A stretch of DNA of 64,000 nucleotides from assembly GCF_048773025.1 (NCBI RefSeq), contig NC_133554.1:54226769-54290768 (forward strand). The letters are read 5' to 3'. Both the position numbers and the translations under genes were made by a program. This document shows, piece after piece, positions 23,116-35,380 of this stretch. Positions within the stretch are counted from its first letter, which is position 1; each line of letters begins with the position of its first letter. This stretch comes from Camelus bactrianus (taxonomy: Eukaryota > Chordata > Mammalia > Artiodactyla > Camelidae). Below the pieces are notes generated by a model. The model made no database searches. It had not been told where the DNA came from and saw only the letters and a list, made by a program, of their open reading frames with translations.

Positions 23116-23739
23116 TACACACACGCACCATTCTAACAGTCAAAGCTCAGAAGACAGCCTGGAAGTGCAGGCTTTCGGGACCTGCAGGAGGGAGAGTCTC
23201 TAGGCAGAGATGGTCTTTTTTGGTCCAAGTCCTTTCCCCCTTCACTGCCATCTTCAAAGATGGCATCCACTCACTGTCTGAATCTGCACTCTTGGATGTT
23301 GAAGGACCTGGGGCTGAACTCTGAGCTTCCGTGTCTTTAAGTCTCCTGCTGGCCTCCAGGGGTTACTGTCCTAGGCAGTGGACCAGAGCCAGGCCCACCT
23401 GGCTCAGTTTCCCCACTTGAATTGGTTTCTTCCTGTCTCCCTACTCACCCACATTGAAGTTCCCATGTTGGTGGGGCTGACAGACTTGAAGGGTGAGGTC
23501 CAGACCCACAGCAAAGTTAGGAGGAAATTGGAGTGAGGGCTGTGAAGCTTCCCTGGCCCTGGCCCAAGTGTCTTTGAGGTGCTGGATCCTGGCAGGAATG
23601 GATCTTAGAGGAAGATAGACCAGGAACAGGGATTTGTAATGATATGGCGGTTATGAGATTTGAACTTGTAGCCTGGGGCTCAGCATCCTTTCCCCCTAAC
23701 CAGGCCTTAGACTTTATTTGGGAAAGGATCCCTCAGATC

Positions 23740-24310
23740 TGACCATCATGCCTTACCTTTGGCCTCAATCTTTAAACAGGGATGAATGTGTCCTCCACAG
23801 ATCGACTGCCTGTGCTTTTTGCTGGACTCAAATACAACCCTGGTTCTGCCCTCATTGTGCAAAAAAACAGCCCTCAGTGGCTCCCCATTGCCTTTAGAAT
23901 CATGCCCCAAACTCCTAAGGCCTTGTAGCATTTCCAATCTGTTGCCAGCCAGCTTCAACCTCCCTTTACAAACTAAGTTTATACTTGGTGAACTTGATTA
24001 GATACTGAAGAAAATGCTGTTGGAAGGTCTTCTCTGTGGTCTTTTCTGACTCCGTCAGCTGGAAAGGGCTTCTACCTCCGTTCCTATAGCACCTTTTTCT
24101 CCCCAGAGGTAAATTCTTTGGTGTGACACTTCCCTGATTCTTTCTTGGGTAGGTTCCTTGTAGCCTCGCCTTATCTCTTCTCTCAGATTTTAAATACCAT
24201 TAAGTCAGGGACTGTGTTTGTTCATCTCCGTATCTTCCACTGCTCCGAGACCTCCTGGGCCTTGTCCCCCTAGTCTACACAGTAAATATTTGCTGATTTG
24301 GAATAATTGT
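23740..24310 (+). repeat. L2 LINE fragment, sense
   Basis: Sense L2 3' region: 'cagtggctccccattgcctt', 'taaggccttgtagcatttcc', 'cattaagtcagggactgtgt' and 'cacagtaaatatttgctgat'. Ancient and diverged, no ORF. Confidence 0.6.
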
Positions 24311-26267
24311 TCTAAATTGGGACCCCAAGTTCTAGCTGCTTTGCTGTGAGCCAGAAACACTCAAGATGGAGTTGAGTGTTCCATAAATTACCTCCTGAAA
24401 TGGTTCAATATTCCTTACCCATTAGCCCTCTCCAACTCCCCTCTTTTCTTTCCAGTACCTGTAAATAAAATACAGTTTGTGCTTTATTGATTTACGATTA
24501 TGCAAATTCCCCTACAAAAAGCTTATTTAAGTTGTGATGCAGGGGAACCATGCTTTCGCACTGGAAGTCAAGAGAAACTTAGCTGTGTTACAGTGCCATT
24601 TATTTAGGGAATGCAATAGTAAATTCACATAAGAAGGTCTATTTATTAAGAGTTAATGGTGGGTGTTGCTTGGGGAAAAGCAAGTTTAATTGAAAGATGA
24701 GGTGGTAGCTGAGAAGACAGGGGCAAAATATTTCCTAGGGGCATGTAGGATGTCTTAAAGGACTTTGGAAATTGCTTGATCTTTATTATGTCAGTTTCAC
24801 TTAATTTATGGGTTTTATTTTCCCTGACTTCTTAGCAGTGTCCTTCCACTTGTCGATTATGAAGAGAGTTTTTTATCAACTGAGATGTAGGATTTTTTGT
24901 TTGTTTGTTAGACATTAACTAAGCAGGAATGGCAAACGCAGTAAGGGGTTAACGGTGTGCAAATCTACCCTTCGCCTTCAAAAGGGAAGAAAGGTGGGAG
25001 AATCATGCCATTTCCCTCCCAACCATTAGTGGTCACTATCAGCCCAGGAAAGCTTGGTTGCTGACTTTCTGGAGCACTCCTGGACCCAAGAGGTGAGAGA
25101 GGAAGAGGCAGGGTTACAACTAATTACTTAAACATAAGGGGTGATTTAAATGTGCAGTACCTGCCTTTCATAGAATTTTGGAATTTATAACATGCTTTTA
25201 GAGCATTTAAGTTATTTTCTGTTTTCCAGGTAAATGTAGTCTTTGATTGGAAAACTCATCAATTTGGTCTTTAATTTCTCTTAGCCTGCCTCGCTTTTTA
25301 CCTCCACTTCACACAGGGAAAATCCAATTGGTATTGAGAGCAGGGTTTTGGTTTTCCTTGGTGCCAATCTACAGCATTGGGTAAGGCTGCAGTCCGGGAT
25401 GGATCAAAGGAGTAGATGGGGTAGAAAGTGACCTTCCTTGTGTGAATAAAAGATCTTCTAGCTACGAAGCCTTGAAGTCTTCCATTATAGACTAATTCCT
25501 TCGGGTTCTGCTTTGTCCTTGCCTGGTTCTTGCTTTTAAAATGTTAATGCCTCATAGAATTAAGTCATTAACTCCCTAGCTGGGAAATTAGTTGACTTTA
25601 TCCTTGTGACTCCAGCAACTGAGCTTCCAGAGAATTTTGGATTCTGAAGAGAAGCGTTGGCACTAAAAGTGGGAAAAGGAAGGGCAGTAAAGGGAAGTGG
25701 TAGGCAGGCATGGGGCGGGGCGGGGAGAGTTGATACAACTTCTTGACCGTCTCTTCCCTTTTTCTGGTTGCAGTTTATACCTGTTACAGTTGAATGAATG
25801 AATATGAGGCTGATTCTCGGTGGACTTGGGCATCACAGGGACAGAGTTGAGGGGCACAGTGTCTGGCCAGTCGAACTCTGAAAGTCCCAGGGCAGAGAGG
25901 AAGTGCTGAGTGGGTGGCACGCTTGGACTTACTCACAAACCTTCTCACCCCTCATCCTCACTGCAAGAGCTCAGGGAGTATTTGGACCCAGGTTGTGATT
26001 GGTGGAGTGTGGGGAAGGGAGGGAACCTGAAAATTCAGTCGTTTCTTTTTGCATGACTAGGAACAGGGATGACAAATGGGTTTCATTTCATTTGCCTCTC
26101 TGGTCAGTTGGTATGACTCCCAGGAGTTCTGTGTTAAGAAGGACTCTGAAGCCCAGAGGGTCAGTCTCATGATCAATTCACCCGGGTTCGGGATGCGGGG
26201 AGCAGCAGCTTGTGTGTCAGACTCTGGCTTCGAGGAGCGATTTTGCCTGTTCTCCCTCTGTCTCTAG
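24311..26267. other. GPRC5C presumed intron 1, AT-rich repeat-poor stretch
   Basis: Largely free of repeats I can name. It includes an octamer ATGCAAAT near 24500 and two overlapping GC boxes (GGGGCGGGGCGGGG, about 25713-25726) some 540 bp before exon 2. These might mark intronic regulatory or alternative promoter sequence, but nothing proves function. Confidence 0.4.
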
Positions 26268-27353
26268 GGACCCAGGTGGAGCCTGGCCTGGGAGCCAGGA
26301 TGGCCGTCCACAAAGCCTTGCTGACGTGCCTCGGACTGCCTCTCTTCCTGTTCCCAGGGACTCAGGCCCAGAACTCTGCCCCACCTGGCTGCAGCCCGGA
26401 CCTCAACCCCCTCTATTACAACTTATGTGACCGCTCTGGGGCTTGGGGCATCATCTTGGAGGCCGTGGCCGGGGCGGGCATCGTCACCACTTTTGTCCTC
26501 ACCATCATCCTTGTGGCCAGCCTCCCCTTTGTACAGGACACCAAGAAGCGGAGCCTGCTGGGGACCCAGGTGTTCTTCCTGCTGGGGACCCTGGGCCTCT
26601 TCTGCCTCGTCTTTGCCTGCGTGGTGAAGCCTGACTTCTCCACCTGTGCCTCTCGGCGCTTCCTCTTTGGGGTCCTGTTCGCCATCTGCTTCTCCTGCCT
26701 GGTGGCCCACGTCTTCGCCCTCAACTTCCTGGTCCGGAAGAACCGCGGGCCCCGGGGCTGGGTGACCTTCACCGTGGCCCTGCTGCTGAGCCTCGTGGAG
26801 GTGATCATCAACACGGAGTGGCTGATCATCACGCTGGTGCGGGGCGGTGGCAGCGAGGGTGGCCCTCCGGGCAATGGCAGCGCCGTCTGGGCCGCCGCCT
26901 CCCCCTGCGCCATCGCCAACATGGACTTTGTCATGGCGCTCATCTACGTCATGCTGCTGCTGCTGTGCGCCTTCAGCGGGGCCTGGCCCGCCCTGTGCGG
27001 CCGCTTCCGGCGCTGGCGGAAGCATGGGGTCTTCGTGCTGCTCACCACGGCCACCTCCATCGCCATCTGGGTGGTGTGGATTGTCATGTACACCTACGGC
27101 AACAAGCAGCGTAACAGCCCCACCTGGGATGACCCCACGCTGGCCATCGCCCTGGCTGCCAATGCCTGGGCCTTTGTCCTCTTCTATGTCATCCCTGAGG
27201 TCTCCCAGGTGACCAAGGCCAGCCCGGAGCAAAGCTACCAGGGGGACCTGTACCCTACCCGGGGCGTGGGCTACGAGACCATCCTGAAGGAGCAGAAGGG
27301 CCAGAGCATGTTTGTGGAAAACAAGGCATTTTCCATGGACGAGCCAGCCTCAG
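26268..27353 (+). CDS. GPRC5C: GPRC5C main coding exon (5'UTR 26268-26299, CDS from 26300)
   Basis: The acceptor CTCTGTCTCTAG ends at 26267 and 32 nt of 5'UTR follow before ATG. This exon encodes the signal peptide, all seven transmembrane helices and the start of the tail (residues 1-351 plus one base). The donor is CCTCAG|GTGGGT at 27353/27354, phase 1. It is strongly GC-rich with C/G third positions, which also opens long chance frames on the opposite strand. Confidence 0.93.
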
Positions 27354-30300
27354 GTGGGTCAGCGGACACGCTCCCCTCCCCTCCCCAGGTCCCCTTTGAT
27401 CCCACGTGGTTTAGTGCAGGGCCGGGGCTAGTCTCCTGAGCACAGTGGAAGGTTCTAAAGATGATCCAGGTTTCTTCCTTAAAGTCCCTATTCCATTAAA
27501 AAAAATTTTTTTTATACAATTTTTTGGACTTTTTTTTTTAATCCTCTGGGGGATTGAACTCATGCCTGCTAAGCATGCCCTCGACCACTGAGCTATTTCC
27601 CTTCCCCACCACTGCATTTTTTAAAAAGATTTTTTTCCCTATATTCATGTAATTCATGAATATAGTTTTATTGTAAAATTTTAAACATTATAGATAGAAT
27701 TTCCCCCCAATGTCTCCCCAATTCCACCCCATTCCTTCCTGTTCCATCCCCAGAACCGATCACTTTTGACTGATGTTTTATGGCTAGGTGCCTCAGTTTC
27801 TGTGTCTGTAAAATGGGGATAATAATGGTTCCTGTTTCACGGGAGTCTTCTGAGGATTAAATTAACGCATCTGCCTGGCACCGGAAAAGTACTCTAGCAG
27901 TATTAGCTATTAGCTATTATTTCCTATCATTATTACTTTCCTTCCACTGCTTGTTTTTCTATTATGTACATATCCATAGTCTTAGTTTCCTTTAAACGTC
28001 TTTTCAGTTAAAACTTTTTTTCTTTTTCATAAAAGTACGTGTGCCACATGGTGATCTGAACAACACCCCCTATCCAGCCAGCTTGTCCCCAAGCTCTTGC
28101 CCGGCTCTTTGTTAATGGGACGGGGTTCTCCTGGCCTGTGCCAATCCCCCTTCGAGAGAAGCTTGGGAGGCAAGGTGGGGGTGGCCATTCTCCAGGAGAC
28201 TTGCCCAGATGCGCTCGCAGCTCCCTAAGAAAGGCGCTTTTCCTCTGGCACTTGTTCATGGTAAGGACCGCTGTCACCGAGCATGTCCTGAGTGCCAGGT
28301 GAGCCTTTCCTGAGGTGTCCGGGCACATGCATATCGCATGCTTTCTTAGCCGGCTGGCTCTGCACCCTTCATCTGCCATGACCCGGAAAGCCTGGACCCT
28401 GACCCCAGACTGTGCTGATCGAGATGTTTGGGGGAGCGCTTAAGACTTGGACTGCCTGATTGTCGACCATCAGCTCTGGGTCCTATGCCAGGGATCAGAG
28501 GCAGAGGCAGGGGAAGTTGCTTTCCTTTACAAGGTGAGGTCTCCGTGATCCCTGCTTTGGGGAAAGGAGTGATCCTTGCCCTGCCAGGCACTGGATCTTT
28601 GACCTGCTCACTGAGTCAGTGGTCCACGGGCATGGCCTGGTGCCAAGTGAGCGCACCGCGGATGGGGCGGGGGCGGGGCAGTCGTGAGGCCGGCAGGAGA
28701 GACTTGCTGACGAGGACAAGCGTTGGGAGGAGCCTCAGCTGCCTCCACCTTTGTTCTTAGTCAGGCCAGAGAGTCCTCAGCCTTTGTCCTCAAGGCAAAC
28801 ACTTCTGGGGCTGTGAGGGTTTGTTTCCTTTCATTTTTTTCTAATGGAAAAATCAATGGAGGGAGCCTAGCACTTAGGAGGCCCTCTGTAGCTGGGGTCC
28901 CTGAGAGCCTGCAGGAGCCGGGCATCCGCTGTCCCGGCCCTCGAGGCCCCGCCTGCTCTTGGGCCCCCGGGGTTTCCTCAGCAGCTTTCCTCAGAACCCC
29001 TGGGAGCACCTGGTAGGGTAGGACAGATCTAGAAATCAACACCCCTGAAGGCATGAGGAAGTGTTCCTGGAGTTGAAAATAGTTCTGGAAACTTGCCAAG
29101 GGGCCACAGGACAGGATGTGCATCCTCAGTCCCCCTGGTGGGGCTCTAGGTCTTGGGGAATCAGGGAGTCTTGCGCTAGGAGGGTCTCTGCCGTATTTAC
29201 CCCAGCACCTGGCAGCTGGCCCACAGCGGCAGAGGCCAGAGCTGGAGGCTGGCCATCCTGGAAGGCGGCCGAAGGCCCATGTGCCCCTCTTGGCCTCTGG
29301 CCCCGGAGGACGGATGGGGATGTGAAGGTTGCTGACAGGAGCATTTTTTTCTGAACTGTCAGGTGAGGGGGGGGTCCCCACACTGTGGGCAAGTCCGAGG
29401 AGGGGGGCAAGCAGCATCGTGTTCTCTGTGCATCCAAACAAAGGGATGCTGGGCTCCGGAAAGGCCACCACACCTAGAGCCTCGCCCCCAGGGCTGGCCT
29501 AGCCCCCTTTCCCTCTCTCTGCCCTCTGGGGAGCCTCACTTGAGAGCAGGAAAGGGAGCTGAGAGCCCAGCCCTGGCACAGCTCCTGTGTTTCCTTGCAG
29601 GTAAGAGACCAGTGTCACCGTACAGCGGGTACAACGGGCAGCTGCTGACCAGTGTGTACCAGCCCACTGAGATGGCCCTGATGCACAAAGCCCCGGTGAG
29701 TGGGGTCCCCAGGTCCCCACACCATGTTGGGGCCATATGGGTGAGTGGAGGCATCTGATGCATCAGCCTTGGGGAACCCAGAGCCCCAGCTTCTGATGCC
29801 CTTTTCCCTGGGGTTGATGTTCCCACTGCCTTCAGCCACTGTGGTGGGACCTGCCTGCCCCATGTCATCGGTGCGTCACACACCCACTGAGGCCAGATAC
29901 TGTGGCTCTGAGCTGCCTCTCTGAGCTGGTGGGAGCGGCCAGCATTACCCTAAGCAGGTTAGGGAGGGAAAGGGGGGCCTTGATCAGGCAGGTGCCATCC
30001 TTGGTAGACAGAGGACTGCATGGCAGGTCTCAACCACAGCTGTCCCAAGGGGGCCTCCAGCTCCCTTCCCCCCACCAGCAGGCAGCAGCTCTTGACCTCA
30101 CACCTCCCCTGGGTTCTGGAAACCAGATGCTCCATTAGCCAAGGGAGGGGGCGGGAACAGGAAGCAGGGTGTTGGAGGGGGGTGAGATTCTTCCTCACTC
30201 CATATATGTTCCTCCTCCCCGGCTGGCTGGCAGTCGCTGTGGGGAGAGGTCAGTGACCCGCCTTGGCAGGATGCTGGGAACAGGAAGCAAGGGAGGTCAG

Positions 30301-31910
30301 CAGGGTGGCGTTCTCATCCCCCGCCTCGCCGTGAGCACCGGGAGCGGGGTGAAGCCAGCGCATTCCAAACTTTCAACCCCAACCCCTTCCCTCTCCCTGA
30401 GTCTGGACCTGGGGCTGGGCCAGGGAGAGCAAGCCGTGGCCAGGAGCCGGGATGGGCAGAGGAGTCCCTGAAGGACGTGAGCAGAGTCTGCCAGGCCCCA
30501 GCCGCCCAGGGGGCCCCACGGCTCCTGCTGACTACCTGTCTGCACTGAGTCCTGCTCCTGCGGGAAGGATCTGGACCCACAGACACTTTATCTAACACAG
30601 TAGCTCCAAGAACACGGGCCCTAGATGCCCAGCATTACCATCACCTGGGAACTGGCGAGCCCAGTGGTGTGATGGAGATGGTGAGCCTCTCTTCAGTGAC
30701 GTCACCTTGATAACTTGGCGTTACCCAAGCCACGATGGGAGTAACCACCCACAGAAATCTGCCGACACTGCAGACCAGGGTTGGCAAACATTTACTGGCA
30801 CGCCAAAGGGTGGGGCCCGCTAGTTGTGGGTATGGTTTAACAGACAGCCCAGGTGATTCTGATGCACAGCTAGCTTTGAGAACCCCCAATCTTGATGGTC
30901 CAGGAGCTACAAGGGTAGGGGAAGTTGGAGGTTGCAAGGGAGGACCACCCGGGTCTGAGTTGATTGAAGTTAGCATGGGGCGCTGGAGCTGCCGGGGTTT
31001 GGTGGCAGCTCTCTGCCTGGGTTCATCTCCCCTCCTGGGATGCCTCAGGGTTCTTGGCACCCCACAGCCGGCATCTCTCACCCTTAAAGGAACAGGACCA
31101 CTGAGGCTCTGACCATGTTCCAGGCAGAGAATTTGGGTTTTAAATTTCCAGTACTTAAAACACTCAAACCAAAACCAGTCAGGTTTTAAGTCTCTAAATC
31201 AGACTGGCCAGCCCAGACTCCTAGATAAGAAATGTGTGGGACACCTTCGGCCAGGCACAGTGGCAGCTACAATGCTGTTGGAGTGGGTAGTGCCACTGTG
31301 AGCTCAAGAGTCTTGGAGGAAGGGAGCCTGGGAGTAGAGCCGGACAGGGGATAGATGCGCAGTGTGGTTCACCCTCCATCGGGCCCCAAGGTTTGGAAGC
31401 AGGAAGGGGCTGGAGAAGGGACTCTTCTAAAAAGAGCCATCCCCTGCGTGAAGCCCCAGGACCATCAGAGGTGACTAGGGGCCTCATTCTCATGCTCAGA
31501 GGCAGGGCCCTCTGCAGGGTGAGATAAGGAGCTGGAGGTCAGGGGTCAGCCCCTCCGTTTCCCGATGCAGAGTCATCCATCCCAGGCCGGCATTGGGGCT
31601 GGGGGCGGGGGGCAGGGGGGCGCACTAGGAGGGAAGGGGGAGCTGGCAGGCACAGCCCTGCAGGAAGCAGAGTGTTTGCACATCCGCCCCGGCGGAACCT
31701 GGCTGTGAGACCGCCTGTTCTTCCTTCCAGTCCGAAGGAGGTTACGACGTCATCCTCCCACGGGCCACCGCCAACAGTCAGGTGATGGGCAGCGCCAACT
31801 CCACCCTGCGGGCCGAAGACATCTATGCGGCCCAGAGCCGCCAGGAGACCACACTGCCGAAGGAAGGCAAGAACTCTCAGGTCTTTAGAAACCCCTACGT
31901 GTGGGACTGA
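26300..31910 (+). CDS. GPRC5C: GPRC5C, class C group 5 orphan G-protein-coupled receptor (genomic span of CDS)
   Basis: Three coding exons (26300-27353, 29601-29695, 31731-31910) join in phase to 442 residues; human GPRC5C is 441 as I recall it, with near-identical sequence in helices and tail. A signal peptide (residues 1 to about 23, hydrophobic LGLPLFLFPG) precedes a short N-terminus, as expected of the retinoic-acid-induced RAIG branch, which lacks the large Venus-flytrap domain of other class C receptors. Seven hydrophobic segments lie near residues 49-76, 85-109, 121-144, 153-180, 206-233, 243-266 and 279-298. A sequon NGS (N192) lies in the second extracellular loop. The cytoplasmic tail is tyrosine-rich and ends NPYVWD. 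The family acts at the plasma membrane, and its G-protein coupling is poorly defined. ATG 26300 has a good context (CCAGGATGG). The reading frame is open upstream to at least 26210, so an N-terminally extended isoform is not excluded. Confidence 0.97.
27528..27610 (-). repeat. Camelid SINE, diverged, in GPRC5C intron
   Basis: Antisense copy: 'ggggattgaactcatgcctg' and 'cctcgaccactgagctattt' are the complements of the B and A boxes. More diverged than the copies at 380 and 9443, so probably older. It lies just 3' of the main coding exon. Confidence 0.8.
27611..27775. repeat. AT-rich, possibly old L1 remnant
   Basis: 'taaaattttaaacattatag' followed by 'ccccattccttcctgttcca' resembles antisense L1M 3' material, but the match is weak. 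Confidence 0.3.
27780..27925 (-). repeat. MIR SINE, antisense
   Basis: 'gtgcctcagtttctgtgtct', 'gtaaaatggggataataatg' and 'gaggattaaattaacgcatc' are classic antisense MIR. Confidence 0.85.
27926..29600. other. GPRC5C intron 2, unique part
   Basis: No further exon or named repeat recognised. GC-rich; GC boxes (GGGGCGGGGGCGGGGC, near 28663-28678) occur mid-intron. Long open frames on the minus strand (28761-29471) show no recognisable domain. Confidence 0.45.
29601..29695 (+). CDS. GPRC5C: GPRC5C coding exon 3 (tail)
   Basis: The acceptor TTTCCTTGCAG ends at 29600 and the donor CCCCG|GTGAGT follows 29695. At 95 nt it takes the reading from phase 1 to phase 0 and encodes residues 352-383, including KRPVSPYSGYNGQ and the conserved QPTEMALMHK. 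The junction codon with the previous exon is G|GT, giving Gly where human has Ala. Confidence 0.93.
29696..31730. other. GPRC5C intron 3
   Basis: Apart from a MER5A-like remnant at 30597-30892 no repeat or exon is recognised. G-rich runs lie near 31600. Confidence 0.5.
30597..30892. mobile_element. MER5A-like hAT remnant
   Basis: 'ccagcattaccatcacctgg' and later 'cccaggtgattctgatgcac' with 'gctttgagaacccccaatct' resemble pieces of MER5A, with unrelated sequence between. Non-coding DNA transposon relic. Confidence 0.5.
31731..31910 (+). CDS. GPRC5C: GPRC5C last coding exon
   Basis: The acceptor TTCTTCCTTCCAG ends at 31730. It opens in phase 0 with SEGGYDVILPRATANSQ, continues through STLRAEDIYAAQS and KNSQVFRNPYVWD, and stops at TGA 31908-31910. 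Residues 384-442. The tyrosine-bearing tail is nearly identical to the human protein as remembered. Confidence 0.95.
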   Translation, partial: SEGGYDVILPRATANSQVMGSANSTLRAEDIYAAQSRQETTLPKEGKNSQVFRNPYVWD

Positions 31911-32315
31911 GTCTCAGCACCAGGAGGAGGCGGGCAGATCCGGGGAGGCCTCTGGGCCGGGGCAAGGATCTTCCCAGGAGCCCGCTGTCTCCCCCTCCCT
32001 CCCTCCTCGCTGGCTCAGGGCAGGTCGTGAGCCTCTGCCATCTGCCAGTGTTCAGGTGGGTGTCCCCACCGACTCCTCAGTGTTTGTGGAGTCCAGGAGC
32101 CAGCTCCGGCTTCATGCCAGGGCCACCTCCGGCGGTCACGCTCCAGCCAAATAAGTGTCCTTCTGTGGGTGGTGGCTGGTCAGCGCCTACATTCTCTGCA
32201 GTCTTCAGAGAGAGTCCTGCAACCTTGAGAGACTTCGCAGGCGCTTCTGTCCTGGGTCCTGCTCCTCTGTGAGGAGCAGAGGAGCCTAATAAACACGTTT
32301 CTGCTTTATTAACCC
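31911..32315 (+). other. GPRC5C: GPRC5C 3'UTR
   Basis: About 400 nt from the stop codon to the expected cleavage site 10-25 nt after AATAAA (32288-32293). A T/GT-rich stretch follows, as a downstream element should. Confidence 0.7.
32288..32293 (+). terminator. GPRC5C: GPRC5C polyadenylation signal AATAAA
   Basis: A canonical AATAAA 378 nt after the stop codon, followed by 'cacgtttctgctttatt' and a TCTGGGAGTGTCGTTT downstream region. Confidence 0.75.
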
Positions 32316-32319
32316 TTCC

Positions 32320-35300
32320 TCTGGGAGTGTCGTTTCTGATCTGGGCTCCTGGCCTCCAATGATCCGCTCCCTCACCGCGGCCCATGGGTGGTTCTGTCTT
32401 TGTCCTCCTCCCTCCGAATCCAGCTCCCATGAAAACTTCTGCTGACCTTCCATCTGTGCAGTTAAGTAGCTGGCACTTCTCCACAGGGAAGGGTTCTTCA
32501 GCTGAGCCTGGGTCCATGTCCTGTGCGATCAGAATGGACCTCTGGGCCCGTCTCCCAGCCCCGGTCTCGTCCAGCACCTGGGCTTGTCTGAAACCAGGCA
32601 GCTTTCCTCTGGGACCCCTTCCACGGGCCCTCCTGGGCGGCTGGGGCGCGGAGCAGGGAAGGCGGGCCCCCCAGCAGGCTGTTCCGTGGAGGGTACGTGT
32701 AGGGGCAGATGGGCTGACTTCAGCCTCTCTTAGTGGGAAAGGTGGTGAGGACCCCTCAGGGGATGAGGTGGGGCAGACTGCTCCAGCTCTGAGATCACAC
32801 TGTGTGTGGAGGGGAGGGAGTGATTCAGAGAGGACCCAGATTTGTTTACAAAGGTGGAAAGAGTTGGCCAGGTTCCGGTTGGTTTCACTCCTGGGCAGGA
32901 ACTTAAATGCCCATTTGCTCAGTCCTTTATGGTAAAACCTTTCCACATCAGCTCATTTGAATCCTCAGGGCTGCCGGGTGGAAATGTGGGCAGGACCTAC
33001 CTTACTCTCTCCTTTCCAGAGCCCAGATTCCAGAACCAGACCATTTAAGGGTTAGACAGGGCCTTCAGGGTAAGTTACTGGTGTAGCTCTCCCGCCCCCT
33101 CTTACAGGTAAGCTGACTGACTCAGAGAGGCCTCGGCTTCTAGAAGTGGCCACGCCAAGACGGGCCAGGCTTCCTCAAGACTTTTAGCAGGTCCCAGCGG
33201 CCTGGATTGGACAAGCAGCGGTGCCCTGACCCTTGGCCACTGGTTTAAGGCTTTGCAAGGGGATTGCCAAGCCCATCCCTCCCAGGCTTGGGAATATTTC
33301 TCCCCAAGCCACCAGAAGCTATTTTCTGACACTGTAGGGAAAAAAATGCTTCTGTTGGAACGGGGAGAAAGGTTGCCGGAAGGAAAAATCAAACTTCACC
33401 CAAACTTCTCCTTCAATGTCAGATTGCACCAGCCCCCTCCGGGATGCAGACACTTTTTTCAGTTGTTCTTTCTTTAGTGATTCAAACATTTGTTCTTTCT
33501 GGTTAACTTTAGTCTCATTCCCCACAAAATAAAACGAGATGCTAGACGCCCTCTTCCCTGGACCGCATATCAGCCTGATGTCCTCACTCCTCTATGTCCA
33601 GGCTAGGCAGTGCTCAGTGCTTTTCCCGCCCTTGTCATTGGAGCTGGGAGGGCCCAGAGGCCACCAACCTGGAGCAGTGGAGTCGGGGGCCATGTGAAAC
33701 CCTGAGTCATGTGTCTGGGGCTCTAGGGCCACCCCCAACCCCATTCCTGCCCAGCCCAGCTTCTCCTGGTCCCCAAGTGACTTGAGACCACAGAAGCTGT
33801 CTGCAGACACCCAGCCTGCCTCTGGACACCCCCCCATCACAGCCCCTGTGTCCCCCTGCTGTGGTTCTCCACATGGCCATTCCCAGATGCCCCTGTCTGC
33901 ACACCATGGGCCTTCCTGGCCATTTTTCAGTGTCCAGCCTCAGTTTGTCCTGCTCTGCTCCAAGGTGAAGCCAAACCATGGTGCAAGATGGCCCCTGCCC
34001 TTCTCACGAGGACCTCCTGCCACCACCTGGACCATGGAAGGCCACTGAGCTGGGTAGAGCTCACCTGAGGCCTGGACAGATAACACCTCGCTTCAGGGCC
34101 TGGGGGTCCTGGATCCGAGTCTCTCTGGACCACCACCCCTCACCTTCGGTGACCTGGGTCGCATCAAGTCGCAAGGTGGGGGTGGGGCTGCATTCTCAGG
34201 GATCAGCTGAGAGTCCCTGGCCAGATGGATTGGGGTCTCAGCCTCTCCCAGGACTGAGACTTGTGGGACTTGTGGGAAGTCCCTCAGATAAGTGGCACCC
34301 AGGGCTGAAGTCCAGGGTGCCTCGACAGTGCTGGTGCTGCTGTCCTCGTCCACGACATGCTGTAGCAGGTCCTGACAGCCACCAAGGGAAGCAGGGGCAT
34401 CCTGGGGACCTGATGATGCTGGCACCAACGACAGAGACGTGCACACCGTGAAAATGAGAACTCTAGTATCATCTTGGCTTCATCTTGCTCTTGGGTACCA
34501 GAGCTGGCTTGTCCAAGGGGCCCGCCTCAGGTGTGCCCCCGGAGCTCACCTCTGCACGCTGAGATGAGGAAGGATGAGTGCCCACAGCCCTCCAGTGCCC
34601 TGCTCCTGCCCCCAGCAGCCTGTGCCCTCGCCACTGGAGTATTTCTCCAGGGCTAATTTGGGTGAACAGGCCCTGCAGACAGTAGGACTGTACCCCTAGT
34701 GTGACCCCTTTCCCCACTCAGATCCTCGTACTGGGCTGCTCAGTTCCAGGAGTGGAGTATCACTTACTGATGGAAGGGAAGAGGGGAGCTCTGTGCACCC
34801 CAGACTCCTCTTGATCTAGGTTGGTGGCCCCACGATCCCTCACAGTGAATAAAGGCACTAATCTTGCTTTTCGAGGTGATGGTCTCGAGGGAGTTCTAGC
34901 AGCGCCAAGTGGCCATAGGGAACAGCTTGCAGTGAATGTGGGTTTTGTTCTCAGTTTGGGGGCCTACAGGTGGGGCTCAGGGAGGAATAGGCTCCTGAAA
35001 GATGCAAGCCTGTTGGGATTCAAGAATACCCATGGCCCTGCTTCCTCTGGTCCTTGGCCAAGCGGAGAAGACAGTGGTCCAGCTGCATCACAAGCAAGCC
35101 TTACTGGATGGAGAACCAGAACAAGCCAGGACCTGTCACAGGTGACGTCAGGCAAACACCTTGGTAAACTGCACACCCATTTCTGTCAAACCATGTAGCT
35201 CAAAGCAGAGTAGTTCGGTTTTCATAACTGCTCAGAATTAAATGACTTTGTTCTGGATGGGGAATTACTACCACTGGATCCCTGTGTGTTCATTAAGAAT

Positions 35301-35355
35301 TTATTAATATATATTTTTAATTCCAACTCCATGCCTTCTAGACCCGCAAAGACTG
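32320..35355. other. Intergenic sequence between GPRC5C and CD300A (part 1)
   Basis: No gene recognised. GC-rich, unique-looking. The longest frames (32384-32935 plus, 32077-32946 minus) show no recognisable domain. Confidence 0.45.
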
Positions 35356-35380
35356 TTTGATTCCAACTAAATTATTTCTT

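Noticed and set aside
26423-27232. 269-codon open frame on the minus strand across the GPRC5C main exon
   Set aside because: It is a mirror of the GC-rich codons of GPRC5C. The predicted protein is low-complexity (G/D/Q/H-rich) with no recognisable domain or promoter.
32077-32946. 289-codon minus-strand open frame downstream of and overlapping the GPRC5C 3'UTR
   Set aside because: No recognisable domain, and it overlaps the 3'UTR of a real gene. It lies in GC-rich sequence, where such frames are common.
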